Part shown: in pieces, positions 8,347 to 17,009 of the stretch
How positions within the stretch are numbered: position 1 is the first letter of the stretch
Layout of the letters: each line of letters opens with the position of its first letter
Origin: Polyangiaceae bacterium
Lineage (GTDB): Bacteria; Myxococcota_A; Polyangia; Polyangiales; Polyangiaceae
Direction: 5' to 3'
Length of the DNA stretch: 64,000 nucleotides
Assembly (NCBI GenBank): GCA_019637295.1
Contig: JAHBVX010000003.1
Coordinates: forward strand, 248,001 to 312,000
Translations under genes and position numbers: made by a program
Notes under the pieces: model-generated
What the model saw: only the letters and a program-made list of their open reading frames with translations
Told to the model about the DNA's origin: nothing
The model's database searches: none

Positions 8347-9028
8347 GTCTGGCCCCGGGCGCGACGCGCGCTACGCGTCGACGTCAGTGCTCACCCTTGG
8401 CTCCGCCCTCGCACTCACGCTGCTGGCATCGACCACGAGTTGCGCCGCACGCACACTCCGCTTCGACACCGCCGAGTCCGCCGGGCAGGACGACCCTCGC
8501 CGAGCACCCGGCGTTGCGGTAGACCCACAGCCGGAGCTTCCTACGGTACGCGCGGTGGCGGAGGTCAGCGATGGTCTGGCGACGCTCGCCGCTCCGCCCA
8601 GCACGGAGGTCGCGCGCCACACCGTGCGCCGATTCTTCGAGCTCGTCTTGCGCGGCGATTACCCGGCCCTCGAGCCGCTGATCGACGAGAACGCTTGGTT
8701 CAACGGCGGCCCGGGCGGCGGTCGACAGCGCGCACGGTCGTTCTGGCAAGCGCGACTCACTCGCATCGACTACGGCAGCGTCAGCCTGCCAGCGCTGTAT
8801 CGAGAGACGGATGTCGAGACCTACCGCGCGGAGGATCTGGCTGCGCTGCGCCCGGCGCGCAGCTTGGGCACTTCCGTGACGGGCAACGACGTCCTGGTTC
8901 GAGTGCCGATCACCGCGCCGCGGGTGGGCCGCACGCGCGTGTTCGGCGATGAGGTCGTGTTCGTACTCCGGCCCGTTGGCACCGAGTTCGTGGTGACCGA
9001 GCTGGTCGAAGACTTCCAGTTCCAATGA
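8321..9028 (+). CDS. Putative lipoprotein with an NTF2-like domain
   Basis: 235 aa from ATG 8321, overlapping the previous gene by 26 bp; a GTG at 8387 is an alternative start. A hydrophobic segment (about 23-38) precedes Cys41, so it may be a lipoprotein, although the lipobox (TTSC) is not classic. Residues about 100-235 (TVRRFFELVLRGDYPAL, then alternating beta strands and VVTELVEDF) resemble NTF2/SnoaL-type alpha+beta barrels. The next gene starts inside its stop codon, which suggests co-expression. Function unknown. Confidence 0.72.
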   Translation: MTRESNRSESGPGRDARYASTSVLTLGSALALTLLASTTSCAARTLRFDTAESAGQDDPRRAPGVAVDPQPELPTVRAVAEVSDGLATLAAPPSTEVARHTVRRFFELVLRGDYPALEPLIDENAWFNGGPGGGRQRARSFWQARLTRIDYGSVSLPALYRETDVETYRAEDLAALRPARSLGTSVTGNDVLVRVPITAPRVGRTRVFGDEVVFVLRPVGTEFVVTELVEDFQFQ

Positions 9029-9792
9029 CCCGGAAGGACGAGCCCTCGAGCTGCCCGGGCTGCGGGATCCCGGTCTCCACCCACGGCGGCCGCTGCCCCA
9101 GCTGCGGCACCCCGTGGCTGGCCCCGCCCGGTGCGACGCCCCCCCGAGCCGGACGGCTGCCGGGGGTCGAGGCGCGCCCCACGCGGCGCGCCTCCCTGAC
9201 CCCCGTCGTCGCCGGCGGCGTGTTCGTCGCCGCGCTAGGTACGGGCATCCTGTGGTGGACCCTGGGGCCGGCTCCACCGACCGCGCCCGAGGAGGCCGCT
9301 GAGCCGCCAGCGTCACCCTCGAGTAGCGCCGCAGCCCCGTTCGACGAGGACTCGGCGCTCTCTCGCGCACGTCGCCGCGCCCGCGTCTGGAACGAGGACG
9401 CGGCGCTCGCGGGGATCGCTATCGCGGAGCTCGATGACGGCAAGCTCGACGACCAGAGCGCGCTGGAGTTCAGCTTCGGGGTACCGACCGGCAAGCAGGG
9501 TTACGGACCCGGCGGCGCGCTCGGCCCCAAGGGGCTGAAGGTGACGGTTCGCGCGGACACGGAAGTGGTGCTCGAGCAGCCGACGGAGCAGCCGACGCGC
9601 ATCGCGCCCGACCCACTGTGTGCAATGAGCTCCGCTTGGCGCGCTTGCGTCGGCTCGGGGCTGGTATCGTCCAGGCCCATGGCGCTGCGCTACGGCTACG
9701 ACAGCACGCTGCAACGCGCCGTGTGGCGCGCAACTCAGGGCGACGCACGTCGCGTGCTCGATGGCAACAGCTGCGCGATTGTGTCCCGCTGA
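9025..9792 (+). CDS. Zinc-ribbon single-pass membrane protein
   Basis: The N-terminal zinc ribbon has Cys10-x2-Cys13 and Cys24-x2-Cys27. A Pro-rich linker, one transmembrane helix at about 60-80, and a large domain of about 160 residues follow. The ribbon is probably cytoplasmic and the C-terminal part periplasmic. This layout is common in myxobacterial proteins of unknown function. The ATG overlaps the upstream stop codon (ATGA). The C-terminal domain is not recognised. Confidence 0.78.
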   Translation: MTRKDEPSSCPGCGIPVSTHGGRCPSCGTPWLAPPGATPPRAGRLPGVEARPTRRASLTPVVAGGVFVAALGTGILWWTLGPAPPTAPEEAAEPPASPSSSAAAPFDEDSALSRARRRARVWNEDAALAGIAIAELDDGKLDDQSALEFSFGVPTGKQGYGPGGALGPKGLKVTVRADTEVVLEQPTEQPTRIAPDPLCAMSSAWRACVGSGLVSSRPMALRYGYDSTLQRAVWRATQGDARRVLDGNSCAIVSR

Positions 9793-9802
9793 GCGGTTCT
9801 GG

Positions 9803-10717
9803 TCAGTTCGGCGGCCCGACCCGGACCGCGGCCGGAAGGTCGAAGACGCCGCGCTCCTTGGCAAAGACGAGGGCCTGCAGCGCGGCCCGATAGCCACGCA
9901 GCACCAGTGACCGAGCCGCGAAGCGGTTGAGGTAGCCGAAGCGACCTATGTCCGGAGCAATGTCGATGAAGTGGCACCGCGGGTGCATGTGAGCGTAGAA
10001 GTCGACCCCGCGGCGTTCCTTCTCAGTGAGCAGGATGTTGAGCGACTGGTTCATCACCGTCAGCGGTCCACTGCGCGCCAGGCTACGGACACGACCGCGG
10101 GAGGGCCGGTAGATGTTGGAAATGATCACCACGTCGGCGCCGGCTTCGACCGCGACATCGGCAGACAAGGTGCGCGCCACTTCCCCATCGAGGTGGTAGC
10201 GACCGTCGATGTCGTAGGGTCGAAACAGACCCGGAACGCAGCACGACGCCGCGACCGCTCGGCTGATGGGAGTCTCCGCATCGTAGCCCTTGCCGAAGAG
10301 AACTCGCTCGGCACGATCGATGTCCACCGCAGTCACCAACACGCGATTGTCGACCTTGCGGAAGTCGTTGATCGGCAGCACGCGGCGCAGGTAGCGCTCG
10401 AATCGCTCCAGCGAGAACAGACCGCTGGCGAGATAGCCCGGATCGAGCACATGCTTCAGCCGGGGCGCCCCGAAGAAGGTCCCGAGGTGAAAGCGAGGTC
10501 CGCGGTGCTTTCGCTTCCAGGGCAGGCGGTAGCCGTCGAGGAGCACGTCGAGCGGGATCCCCTGGCCGTAGGTAGCTCCCACGATCGCGCCCGCGCTCGC
10601 GCCGACGAAGATCTCGGGGTGAATGCCGAGCTCCTCACAGGCCTTGAGCACACCAAGGTGCGCGATCCCCCGCGCTGCCCCTCCAGTTCCGACGAAAGCG
10701 ACTTTGGGCTTGCGCAT
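9803..10717 (-). CDS. Patatin-like phospholipase (RssA-type)
   Basis: Patatin-fold serine hydrolase acting on acyl esters. The glycine-rich oxyanion segment GTGGAARG is at residues 10-17. The nucleophile elbow GASAG has Ser41, and the dyad aspartate lies in DGE (Asp177), where DGG or DGA is usual. Length is 304 aa. There is no signal peptide or transmembrane segment, so it is a cytoplasmic RssA/RssB-like protein rather than a secreted toxin such as ExoU. The substrate is unknown. Confidence 0.9.
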   Translation of the reverse strand: MRKPKVAFVGTGGAARGIAHLGVLKACEELGIHPEIFVGASAGAIVGATYGQGIPLDVLLDGYRLPWKRKHRGPRFHLGTFFGAPRLKHVLDPGYLASGLFSLERFERYLRRVLPINDFRKVDNRVLVTAVDIDRAERVLFGKGYDAETPISRAVAASCCVPGLFRPYDIDGRYHLDGEVARTLSADVAVEAGADVVIISNIYRPSRGRVRSLARSGPLTVMNQSLNILLTEKERRGVDFYAHMHPRCHFIDIAPDIGRFGYLNRFAARSLVLRGYRAALQALVFAKERGVFDLPAAVRVGPPN

Positions 10718-10810
10718 GCGACCACGGAGGCGCGCTCAGGGCGCGCCACCAGCACAGTCTGACCCAAACCCGACCGCCGCACCAGTTTTCGGCAGCGGCG
10801 GCCTGGGCGG

Positions 10811-11302
10811 TCACATGCCGGACAGGATCCTGAATGTGTCCCCGTGGGGCACCAGCTCGATGCGGTTGTCCGCGACGGTACGACGCCAGACGTCCCCGCC
10901 CTCGGTCGGGATCTTGTAGCTGGCCGAGTAGGTGTAATCCACCTGGATGACGTCGTTGCGACCCCGGCCCACCCGGCGATAGCGGATCTCGTAGCGGATA
11001 GCCTTGGTCTTGCGAAAGCGGTCCTCCAAGTAGTCCTTGAGGCCCGCGAAATCGATGTCGTCCGTCGCGTCGACGTTGCCACCGTCCTCGTAGTAGGACG
11101 GGTGGGCGAGCTGCAGCAGCAGCCCCGTCTTGCGGCCCTCCACTGCCCGCCGATACTCCTCGCAGAACCCGATGACCTTGCGGTTCTCGTCGGTGTCCTC
11201 CACGTCCGTGTTGGGCAAGTACTGCGTCCGGCAGCCCACCACGCCGACCAACACGCAGACGACCAGGCACAGCTTGGCGATCACGTGGACGGGGTGGCTC
11301 AT
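10811..11302 (-). CDS. Small lipoprotein of unknown function
   Basis: 163 aa from ATG 11302. The signal peptide ends in a good lipobox, VVGC, with Cys24. The mature part (YRRAVEGRKTGLLLQLAHPSY, then IRYEIRYRRV) looks like a compact alpha+beta domain of the NTF2 type, with a strand-rich C-terminus ending IELVPHGDTFRIL. It lies downstream of the ketosynthase pair on the same strand with a gap of about 120 bp. I do not recognise a named family. Confidence 0.8.
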   Translation of the reverse strand: MSHPVHVIAKLCLVVCVLVGVVGCRTQYLPNTDVEDTDENRKVIGFCEEYRRAVEGRKTGLLLQLAHPSYYEDGGNVDATDDIDFAGLKDYLEDRFRKTKAIRYEIRYRRVGRGRNDVIQVDYTYSASYKIPTEGGDVWRRTVADNRIELVPHGDTFRILSGM

Positions 11303-11421
11303 GGCGGAGAAGGGCTCGGGACGGTGTTCTGGCACGCTTGGAGGCGGCGCCCAGCAAACGCCGAGGAGGAAAGTCTGATTCCCGGCGGCACACTGCCAAA
11401 CGTGAGGGCCGTGGGCAAGTG

Positions 11422-13272
11422 CTACCGCGCGTCGATTCCGGCGAGAGCCGCAAGAAGTGCCGCCGGGCCCGGGGCTGCGCCGGCCACCCGACCCTGCTCG
11501 GCGCACGCAGCGGTCCACGCGCGGCGCGCCCGGTCCGGCGGCAGCGAGCTGCCCACGGGCTCGCGGGTGAGCACGCACGCTGCGGCCCCGGCCTCGGGCA
11601 ACGGCCAGCCGGCGGCGCTCCAAACCGCAGCGCACAGCTCGCCCACGTGTTCGCAGGCGACCACCACGACAGCGTCAGCGTCGCCGCCCGCGACCAACAG
11701 CGAGCCGACCCACAGCGCTTCGAGCGCTGCCGCCCCAGACGCGCCCACCGCCAGGGACGGGCCGTGCCAGCCGAGAGCCTGACACACGTTCCCCGGCGCG
11801 AGGTTCGGGCTGGTCGCGGGGAACCGGCGGGGCTCCGCGCCCCGCTTGCGACGACGACGCTCGAAGTCGAGATCGATCTCGAGAGTGGCCGTCGCCGTAC
11901 CGACGACCACCGCGGTTCGCTCCGGCGGCAGCACCAGCCCAGGCGGCAGGGCCTCGAGCACGGCGCGGAGCACCAGGCGCGACAACTCGTCGAACCGATC
12001 CAGCTTGGTCTTCTCGATCACGAGCCGTGGATCCGACGCCAGCACCGCCGACTTCACCTGCGGGCCGACTGCGCGCAGGTAAACGGCCGCGGCGGTCCGC
12101 TCCCGCTCGACCGACGCCGCGCTGCGTTGCTGCCAGACCAGCGCCGCGTTGGCGCCACCGAAGGCCGCCGCGAGCTTGAGACAGTTGGCTGCGCTTCCGG
12201 CCTCGTTCTCGTTCAGCACTCGTGGCACCAGCCCCTCGAGCAGCGGACCCTCCCCGGCGCTCGCTGGCAAGATCCCACGCTCCATCGCGTCGACAGCGGC
12301 CAGTGACTCCAGCGCGCCGGCGGCTCCCAGGGTGTGTCCGACGACGCCCTTGAACGCGTGCAGCGTGGTGTGTTCGTCCACGCCCGACAACTCGCTCAAC
12401 GCGGACGCCTCGGCTCGATCGTTGAACGACGTAGCGGTGCCGTGCGCGCTGAGCAGCTCGACATGTCCGCAGTGCGCCAGCTCCAGGGCGCGCCCGGCCG
12501 CGCCGCGGAGCCAGCGGCCCGATGGGTCCGGCGCGGTCGCGTGATGAGCGTCGGTGCTCGCGGCGAAGGCTGCCAGGCGCGCTCGCGCTGACTCGGCCAA
12601 CCCATCGCGAGCCAGCAGCATGAGCACCGCCGCCTCGCCCAGGGCGAGCCCCGCGCGGTCTCGACGAAACGGTCGTGGCACTTGACTCGTGGCGCCAAGC
12701 GCACAGAAACCTGCCGCCACGAGCGGCGTGACTGCGTCGTAGCCCCCGGCGATCACCCAGTCTGCTTCCCCCAACTCGATAGCCCGCAATCCGAGTCCGA
12801 GCGCGAACGTGGACGACGCACAGGCCGCCATGACCTGTACCGTCGCGTCGGCGTCGAACCCCAATCCGCCGAGCGCGCGCAGCGGACCAAAGTATGGCAC
12901 GCGCTCGGCAAGCTCGCGCTCGAGCGACTGACCCCGCTCGAGCCAGGAGCAAGCCCGCATCAAGCTGTCGAAGCCGCCGGAGCTGGTGCCAAGAAACACG
13001 CGGGTGCGCGAAGGCTGAAGGGTGATCGCCCTTTCTCGCAGCTGCCCGTTCAAGTCGTCGCAGCACAGCGCGAGCAGGGCCTCGGCTCGATCTGCTGGGT
13101 CGGCTGGGAGGTCGGCGCGCGCGACGTACGGAATGCGAACATCCGCCGCGGCGAGCACCGAGTCGAACCGCACGCACGTCACCGGGCGCTGGCCCGGGGG
13201 GCCGACGGACGCGGCGGCGTCCCCGCGACCGAGCGGCGAGACCGCCGCGGCGCACACCAGCAGCGCGCTCAT
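11422..13272 (-). CDS. Beta-ketoacyl synthase with a degenerate KS-like C-terminal half (second of a pair)
   Basis: 616 aa. Residues about 1-382 form a condensing-enzyme domain with a complete catalytic set: Cys151 in ACASS, His277 in AHGTATSFND, Lys308, and His313 in GVVGHTLGAAG. Residues about 385-616 resemble only the N-terminal half of another ketosynthase, like the Ketoacyl-synt_2 (PF13723) or chain-length-factor type. There the active-site cysteine position reads GASGAA, so it should not condense. The start codon overlaps the stop of the neighbouring ketosynthase gene (ATGA). Together with the ACP upstream, this looks like a small type II polyketide or special fatty-acid unit. The product is unknown. 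Confidence 0.88.
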   Translation of the reverse strand: MSALLVCAAAVSPLGRGDAAASVGPPGQRPVTCVRFDSVLAAADVRIPYVARADLPADPADRAEALLALCCDDLNGQLRERAITLQPSRTRVFLGTSSGGFDSLMRACSWLERGQSLERELAERVPYFGPLRALGGLGFDADATVQVMAACASSTFALGLGLRAIELGEADWVIAGGYDAVTPLVAAGFCALGATSQVPRPFRRDRAGLALGEAAVLMLLARDGLAESARARLAAFAASTDAHHATAPDPSGRWLRGAAGRALELAHCGHVELLSAHGTATSFNDRAEASALSELSGVDEHTTLHAFKGVVGHTLGAAGALESLAAVDAMERGILPASAGEGPLLEGLVPRVLNENEAGSAANCLKLAAAFGGANAALVWQQRSAASVERERTAAAVYLRAVGPQVKSAVLASDPRLVIEKTKLDRFDELSRLVLRAVLEALPPGLVLPPERTAVVVGTATATLEIDLDFERRRRKRGAEPRRFPATSPNLAPGNVCQALGWHGPSLAVGASGAAALEALWVGSLLVAGGDADAVVVVACEHVGELCAAVWSAAGWPLPEAGAAACVLTREPVGSSLPPDRARRAWTAACAEQGRVAGAAPGPAALLAALAGIDAR

Positions 13273-15320
13273 GCCCCGCCACGCCTGAGGTGCGTCACTC
13301 GTGCCCGGCCGGGGGCCTCGCTGATGACGAGCACCTCGTCGACGCCCCCGTCCGCGATCAGCGCTACGCCACGACGCAGAGCGACCGCGCTCGCGGCGAG
13401 CGAGTCCAGCTCCACACCGAGCCGCGCGACGCCCGACCAGAGCTCGGTGAGCAGTGGCTCGAGCGCGAGAGCGCCGACCACGACCACTCGCGCGCGGGCT
13501 GGCTCCCTGGGCGGTGGCAGGCGCAGCTGTCGGCCGCTCGCGACTTCCTCCCATGCCACCAGCTCGACGCTCGGTCGATCGAGGGCCAGCGCGCTCGACG
13601 TCACCAGGAGCCAGCCAGCGCGCTGCTCGGCGAGAGTCCCGAAGGCAGCCGAGACGACCGGATCCTGGGGCTCCGCGGCGCCCACCACCAAGGCGTGCGC
13701 GTCGCCGCCGTGCAGCAGTGCAGCGCCGACGTGGAGTGCAGCGTCGGCCGCCGCGCCGTGATCGAACACCGTGAGCACAGGCCCAGCACAGCCCGAGTAC
13801 ACGCTGGCGTTGCCCGCTGCGGCGGAGGGCACCAGCTGGGGAAACTCGGCCGGCGACGCAGCGCGCGGGCCCCGCTGGCTCAGCCGCGCGAGCCACGCGA
13901 CAGCGCGGGACACGTTGCCGAAGCCGCCGCCCACGACCAGACCCATGTCTGCCGGGGCTACTCCGCACTGTTCTGTTCCCGCCTGCGCCGCGCGCGCCAC
14001 CGCCGTGCTCTGCCAGTCGAAACGGCGAGACCGCGCGGGATCGAGCGTGCTGTCGCCTGCACGGTCGTCGTCGAGCACTTCTACGGCCACCTTGACCTCG
14101 GGCAGGCCGGGGCGCCGGTCGACGGTCTCCCTCCGACGCAGCGCGAGCACCACCCCGGCTCCTCCGAAGCCAAACGAACTCGACAGCGCCGTGTCCTCCG
14201 CGCCGAAGGGTGTCTCCACCGTGGGCAAGCGAAGGCGGATCTCTGGATCGACGCAGGTGAGCCCGGCCGTGGGCGGGATGCGCCCCCAGACCAGCGCCAT
14301 CACGGTCACGACAGCTTCGATCGCGCCGGCGGCGCCCAGGGTATGGCCCAGCTGGCCCTTGGTCGACGACACGGGAACCGACCGAGCGCGCTCACCCAGG
14401 GCGGAGTTCAACGCGCGCGACTCAGCCAGATCGTTGTGCGGTGTGCCGGTGCCATGCGCGTTGACGTAACCGACGGCGTCAGGCTCGCTCCCCGCCCGCC
14501 GGAGGGCCAGCGTGATCAGGCGTCCGGCCGCTGCACCGGACGGCTCCGGCTGGGTGATGTGGTGCGCCTCGGAACCCAGCGCCCAGCCGTCGAGAAAGCA
14601 GAGCGTCTGAGCGCCGCGAGCTCGGGCCAGATCCTCGCGCTCGAGCACCAGGAAGGCCGCTCCCTCGCCCAAGGTCAGTCCGCCTCGGCTGCGGTCGAAC
14701 GGGCGACAGGGCGCCGGATCGAGCGCGCCCAGCGCGTCGAACCCGGCGAAGGTCAGCCAGCAGAGCGCGTCGACGCCGCCCGCGAGCACCGCCCGCGCCC
14801 GCCCTTGACGGATCCACGCCGCGCCGAGCGCGATGGCGGCCGCGCCGCTGGAGCAAGCCGTACACACGACGGCGGTGCGCGCAGGGTCGGCGACGACGGA
14901 GCGGAGAGCCGGGATCGTCGAGCTCAGGGTGTACCGCAGCAGGCGACGAGCCGCGTCGGCGTCGAGGCGCGCCCCATGAGTCGCGACCACCGCCTCGGCC
15001 TCGCGCATGCCTGCCGCCGTCGCGCCGACCGCGATGGCGAGGCTCGACACCTCGACACGCGACGACGCCAGCGCGCCGCGCGCCGCCTCCACCGCCAGTG
15101 CTCCGCTGCGGTCGAGACCCGGTGCGACGACCAGCTCCGGGACCTCCGCGGCGAGTTGGCAGCGATGTCCGGCGACGTCGAACGACACCACGGGACGGAT
15201 GGCGCGTTCGCCGCGACAGAGCGCGTCGAACACGGTCCCGACGTCACTGCCGAGCCCCGTCACCAGGCCCACACCGGTGACCGCGACGCGGGGCCCAGAA
15301 GTCACGTCCACACCCGTCAT
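13269..15320 (-). CDS. Beta-ketoacyl-ACP synthase with a degenerate KS-like C-terminal half (first of a pair)
   Basis: 683 aa from ATG 15320. The FabF-type ketosynthase domain spans residues about 10-397, with Cys156 in CTACSSG, His289 in NAHGTGTPHND, Lys321 and His326. About 285 more residues follow, which read as another ketosynthase-like N-half (GNVSRAVAWLARL, VPSAAAGNASVYSG). In it the nucleophile position carries FDHG instead of a Cys motif. Paired active and inactive KS domains recall KS-alpha/KS-beta of aromatic polyketide systems, but here both parts are in one chain and there are two such chains. The start overlaps the ACP stop by 4 bp. Confidence 0.88.
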   Translation of the reverse strand: MTGVDVTSGPRVAVTGVGLVTGLGSDVGTVFDALCRGERAIRPVVSFDVAGHRCQLAAEVPELVVAPGLDRSGALAVEAARGALASSRVEVSSLAIAVGATAAGMREAEAVVATHGARLDADAARRLLRYTLSSTIPALRSVVADPARTAVVCTACSSGAAAIALGAAWIRQGRARAVLAGGVDALCWLTFAGFDALGALDPAPCRPFDRSRGGLTLGEGAAFLVLEREDLARARGAQTLCFLDGWALGSEAHHITQPEPSGAAAGRLITLALRRAGSEPDAVGYVNAHGTGTPHNDLAESRALNSALGERARSVPVSSTKGQLGHTLGAAGAIEAVVTVMALVWGRIPPTAGLTCVDPEIRLRLPTVETPFGAEDTALSSSFGFGGAGVVLALRRRETVDRRPGLPEVKVAVEVLDDDRAGDSTLDPARSRRFDWQSTAVARAAQAGTEQCGVAPADMGLVVGGGFGNVSRAVAWLARLSQRGPRAASPAEFPQLVPSAAAGNASVYSGCAGPVLTVFDHGAAADAALHVGAALLHGGDAHALVVGAAEPQDPVVSAAFGTLAEQRAGWLLVTSSALALDRPSVELVAWEEVASGRQLRLPPPREPARARVVVVGALALEPLLTELWSGVARLGVELDSLAASAVALRRGVALIADGGVDEVLVISEAPGRARVTHLRRGGA

Positions 15321-15574
15321 CGCGGAGAGCGTTGCTCTTCGATGTAGCGAGCGAGGGACGCCACGGAAGCGAAGATGGCGCGCGCGGGCTCGCCCTCGGG
15401 AATGGCCACCCCGAAGCGCTCTTCGATGGCCATGGCCAGCTGCAGCGCATCCAGCGAATCGAGCCCGAGGCCTGCTCCGAACAGCGGGTCCTCGTCCACG
15501 ATGTCGCCGGCCTCGCGATCGCGGATGTCCAACTCGGTCACGATCAACGCCTTCAGCTCGTCCTGCACGCTCAC
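15317..15574 (-). CDS. Acyl carrier protein
   Basis: 85-aa four-helix carrier protein. The 4'-phosphopantetheine attachment site is Ser40 in GLGLDSLDAL. It starts at GTG 15574 behind AAGGAG about 10 nt upstream. It overlaps the first ketosynthase gene by 4 bp, so it is the dedicated carrier of this operon rather than the housekeeping ACP, which normally sits with fabD, fabG and fabF. No ketoreductase, dehydratase, acyltransferase or phosphopantetheinyl transferase is in the window, so those would have to act in trans. Confidence 0.94.
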   Translation of the reverse strand: MSVQDELKALIVTELDIRDREAGDIVDEDPLFGAGLGLDSLDALQLAMAIEERFGVAIPEGEPARAIFASVASLARYIEEQRSPR

Positions 15575-15679
15575 CCGAAGCCAACTCCTTGCTGTCGCCT
15601 GACAGGGGCGAAACTAGCGCCCGCCCGCTGATCCCACAAGCGCGCTGGCCCAGCGGCCCACCGCCGGCCAGCGCGCGCC

Positions 15680-16702
15680 TCAGCTACCCCCAAAACGACG
15701 TCGAACCGCGGTGATGACGTCCTCGTCCCGCACACCGTCCGCCTCCGCGCGATAGCTCAGCACCAAGCGATGCCGCAGCGCCGGCAAGGTCAGCGCCAAG
15801 ATGTCCTCGACGTCCGCCGCGGCCTCGCCGCGCACCGCGGCGCGTGCCTTGGCCGCGAGGACGAGCGCCTGACTGCCTCGGGGACCGGCGCCGAAGCGTA
15901 CGTAGCTGCGGACCTCCTCCGGCGCTTCGGCCACGTCCGGGCGCGTGGCCCGCGCGAGCTTCACGGCCAAGGCCACGGCCTCGTCCGTCACCGGGATGCG
16001 CGGGACCAACGCGCCCAGCTCCTCGAGCTCGGCTAGATCGAGCACGGGTTCGATCGCCGCGGCGGCTCCCGACGTCGTACGCCAGGCGATCTCGCGCTCC
16101 TCCGCCTCCGACGGATAGCCGACGTGTACCTCGAGCAGGAAGCGGTCGAGCTGAGCCTCGGGCAACGGATACGTCCCCTCTTGTTCGATGGGGTTGCGCG
16201 TGGCAAACACCTGGAACGGACTGGGCAGCGCGTGGGTAGACCCGCCCACGGTGACGTGTCGCTCCTGCATCGCCTGGAGCAGCGCCGCCTGCGTCTTGGG
16301 CGGCGTGCGATTGATCTCGTCAGCCAGCACCAAGTTCTTGAAGATGGGTCCTGCCATGAAGCGGATTTCACGCCGAACGACGCCACCCACCTCCACCTCG
16401 TTGAGCACGTCCGTCCCGGTGATGTCCGCGGGCAGCAGGTCCGGCGTGAACTGCACCCGACCGAAGGTGAGGTTCAAGGCCTTGGCGATGCTGGCCACGA
16501 GCAACGTCTTGGCGAGACCGGGCACTCCCACCAGCAACGCGTGACCACGCGCGAAGAGGGTGACGAGCAGCGCATCGACGACCGCGTCTTGCCCCACGAC
16601 CACTCTCGCCACCTGCTGCTTGAGGCGACCGCAGGCGGCGCTGCACGCCTCGAGGAGCTCGGCGTCCCTGGGCTTCGGAGCTGTCGATACCGCGTGCGTC
16701 AC
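15680..16702 (-). CDS. MoxR family AAA+ ATPase
   Basis: Chaperone-like AAA+ ATPase. Walker A GVPGLAKT is at residues 59-66, Walker B LADEINR at 126-132 (Asp128, Glu129), and a sensor region (ATRNPIEQEGTYPLPEAQLDRF) and AAA lid-2 domain follow. MoxR proteins usually work with a VWA-domain partner, often next to DUF58 and transglutaminase-like genes, none of which is adjacent here. The ATG at 16702 gives 340 aa, a normal length. Confidence 0.94.
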   Translation of the reverse strand: MTHAVSTAPKPRDAELLEACSAACGRLKQQVARVVVGQDAVVDALLVTLFARGHALLVGVPGLAKTLLVASIAKALNLTFGRVQFTPDLLPADITGTDVLNEVEVGGVVRREIRFMAGPIFKNLVLADEINRTPPKTQAALLQAMQERHVTVGGSTHALPSPFQVFATRNPIEQEGTYPLPEAQLDRFLLEVHVGYPSEAEEREIAWRTTSGAAAAIEPVLDLAELEELGALVPRIPVTDEAVALAVKLARATRPDVAEAPEEVRSYVRFGAGPRGSQALVLAAKARAAVRGEAAADVEDILALTLPALRHRLVLSYRAEADGVRDEDVITAVRRRFGGS

Positions 16703-16820
16703 GAGTAGGCGCTGATGTAGCCCAGTCCGGCCGGTGGCGCGACGCCTTTCGCCGTGACGACGCCGCCGGTGGCTCCCGGCACTTCCGCCTGACCACGCCT
16801 CGTGCTAGCCGTCGGCCCCG

Positions 16821-17009
16821 ATGCCCGACGCTGAGCAGGCACCGCTGGCGGACGCGGGCGCGCGTCCGACCACCATCGTCGAGCGCCCCGACACCGCGCT
16901 GGCGCGCGGCCGTTTCGAGTTTCCCGCTTGGGGCATTGGAGCCATCGGCATCACCGTCCTGCTGCTCGCGCTGGGCTACGCGATCGTGCGCTGGCGAAAG
17001 CGACGATGA
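16821..17009 (+). CDS. Small single-pass membrane protein
   Basis: 62 aa, with one transmembrane helix at about 36-57 followed by a basic RWRKRR end, which predicts a cytoplasmic C-terminus. The downstream YbhN/UPF0104 gene starts inside its stop codon (ATGA). It is probably a partner of, or coupled leader for, that membrane protein. I see no named family. Confidence 0.65.
   Translation: MPDAEQAPLADAGARPTTIVERPDTALARGRFEFPAWGIGAIGITVLLLALGYAIVRWRKRR

Noticed and set aside
13290-15347. A 685-codon plus-strand open frame opposite the first ketosynthase gene
   Set aside because: It is the antisense of a gene with a complete KS catalytic set. Its sequence is Arg-rich and low-complexity with no recognised motif, as expected for antisense frames in GC-rich DNA. 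The same reasoning removes 31347-33476 (+), 46044-47288 (-), 56425-57951 (-) and 3187-3594 (+).
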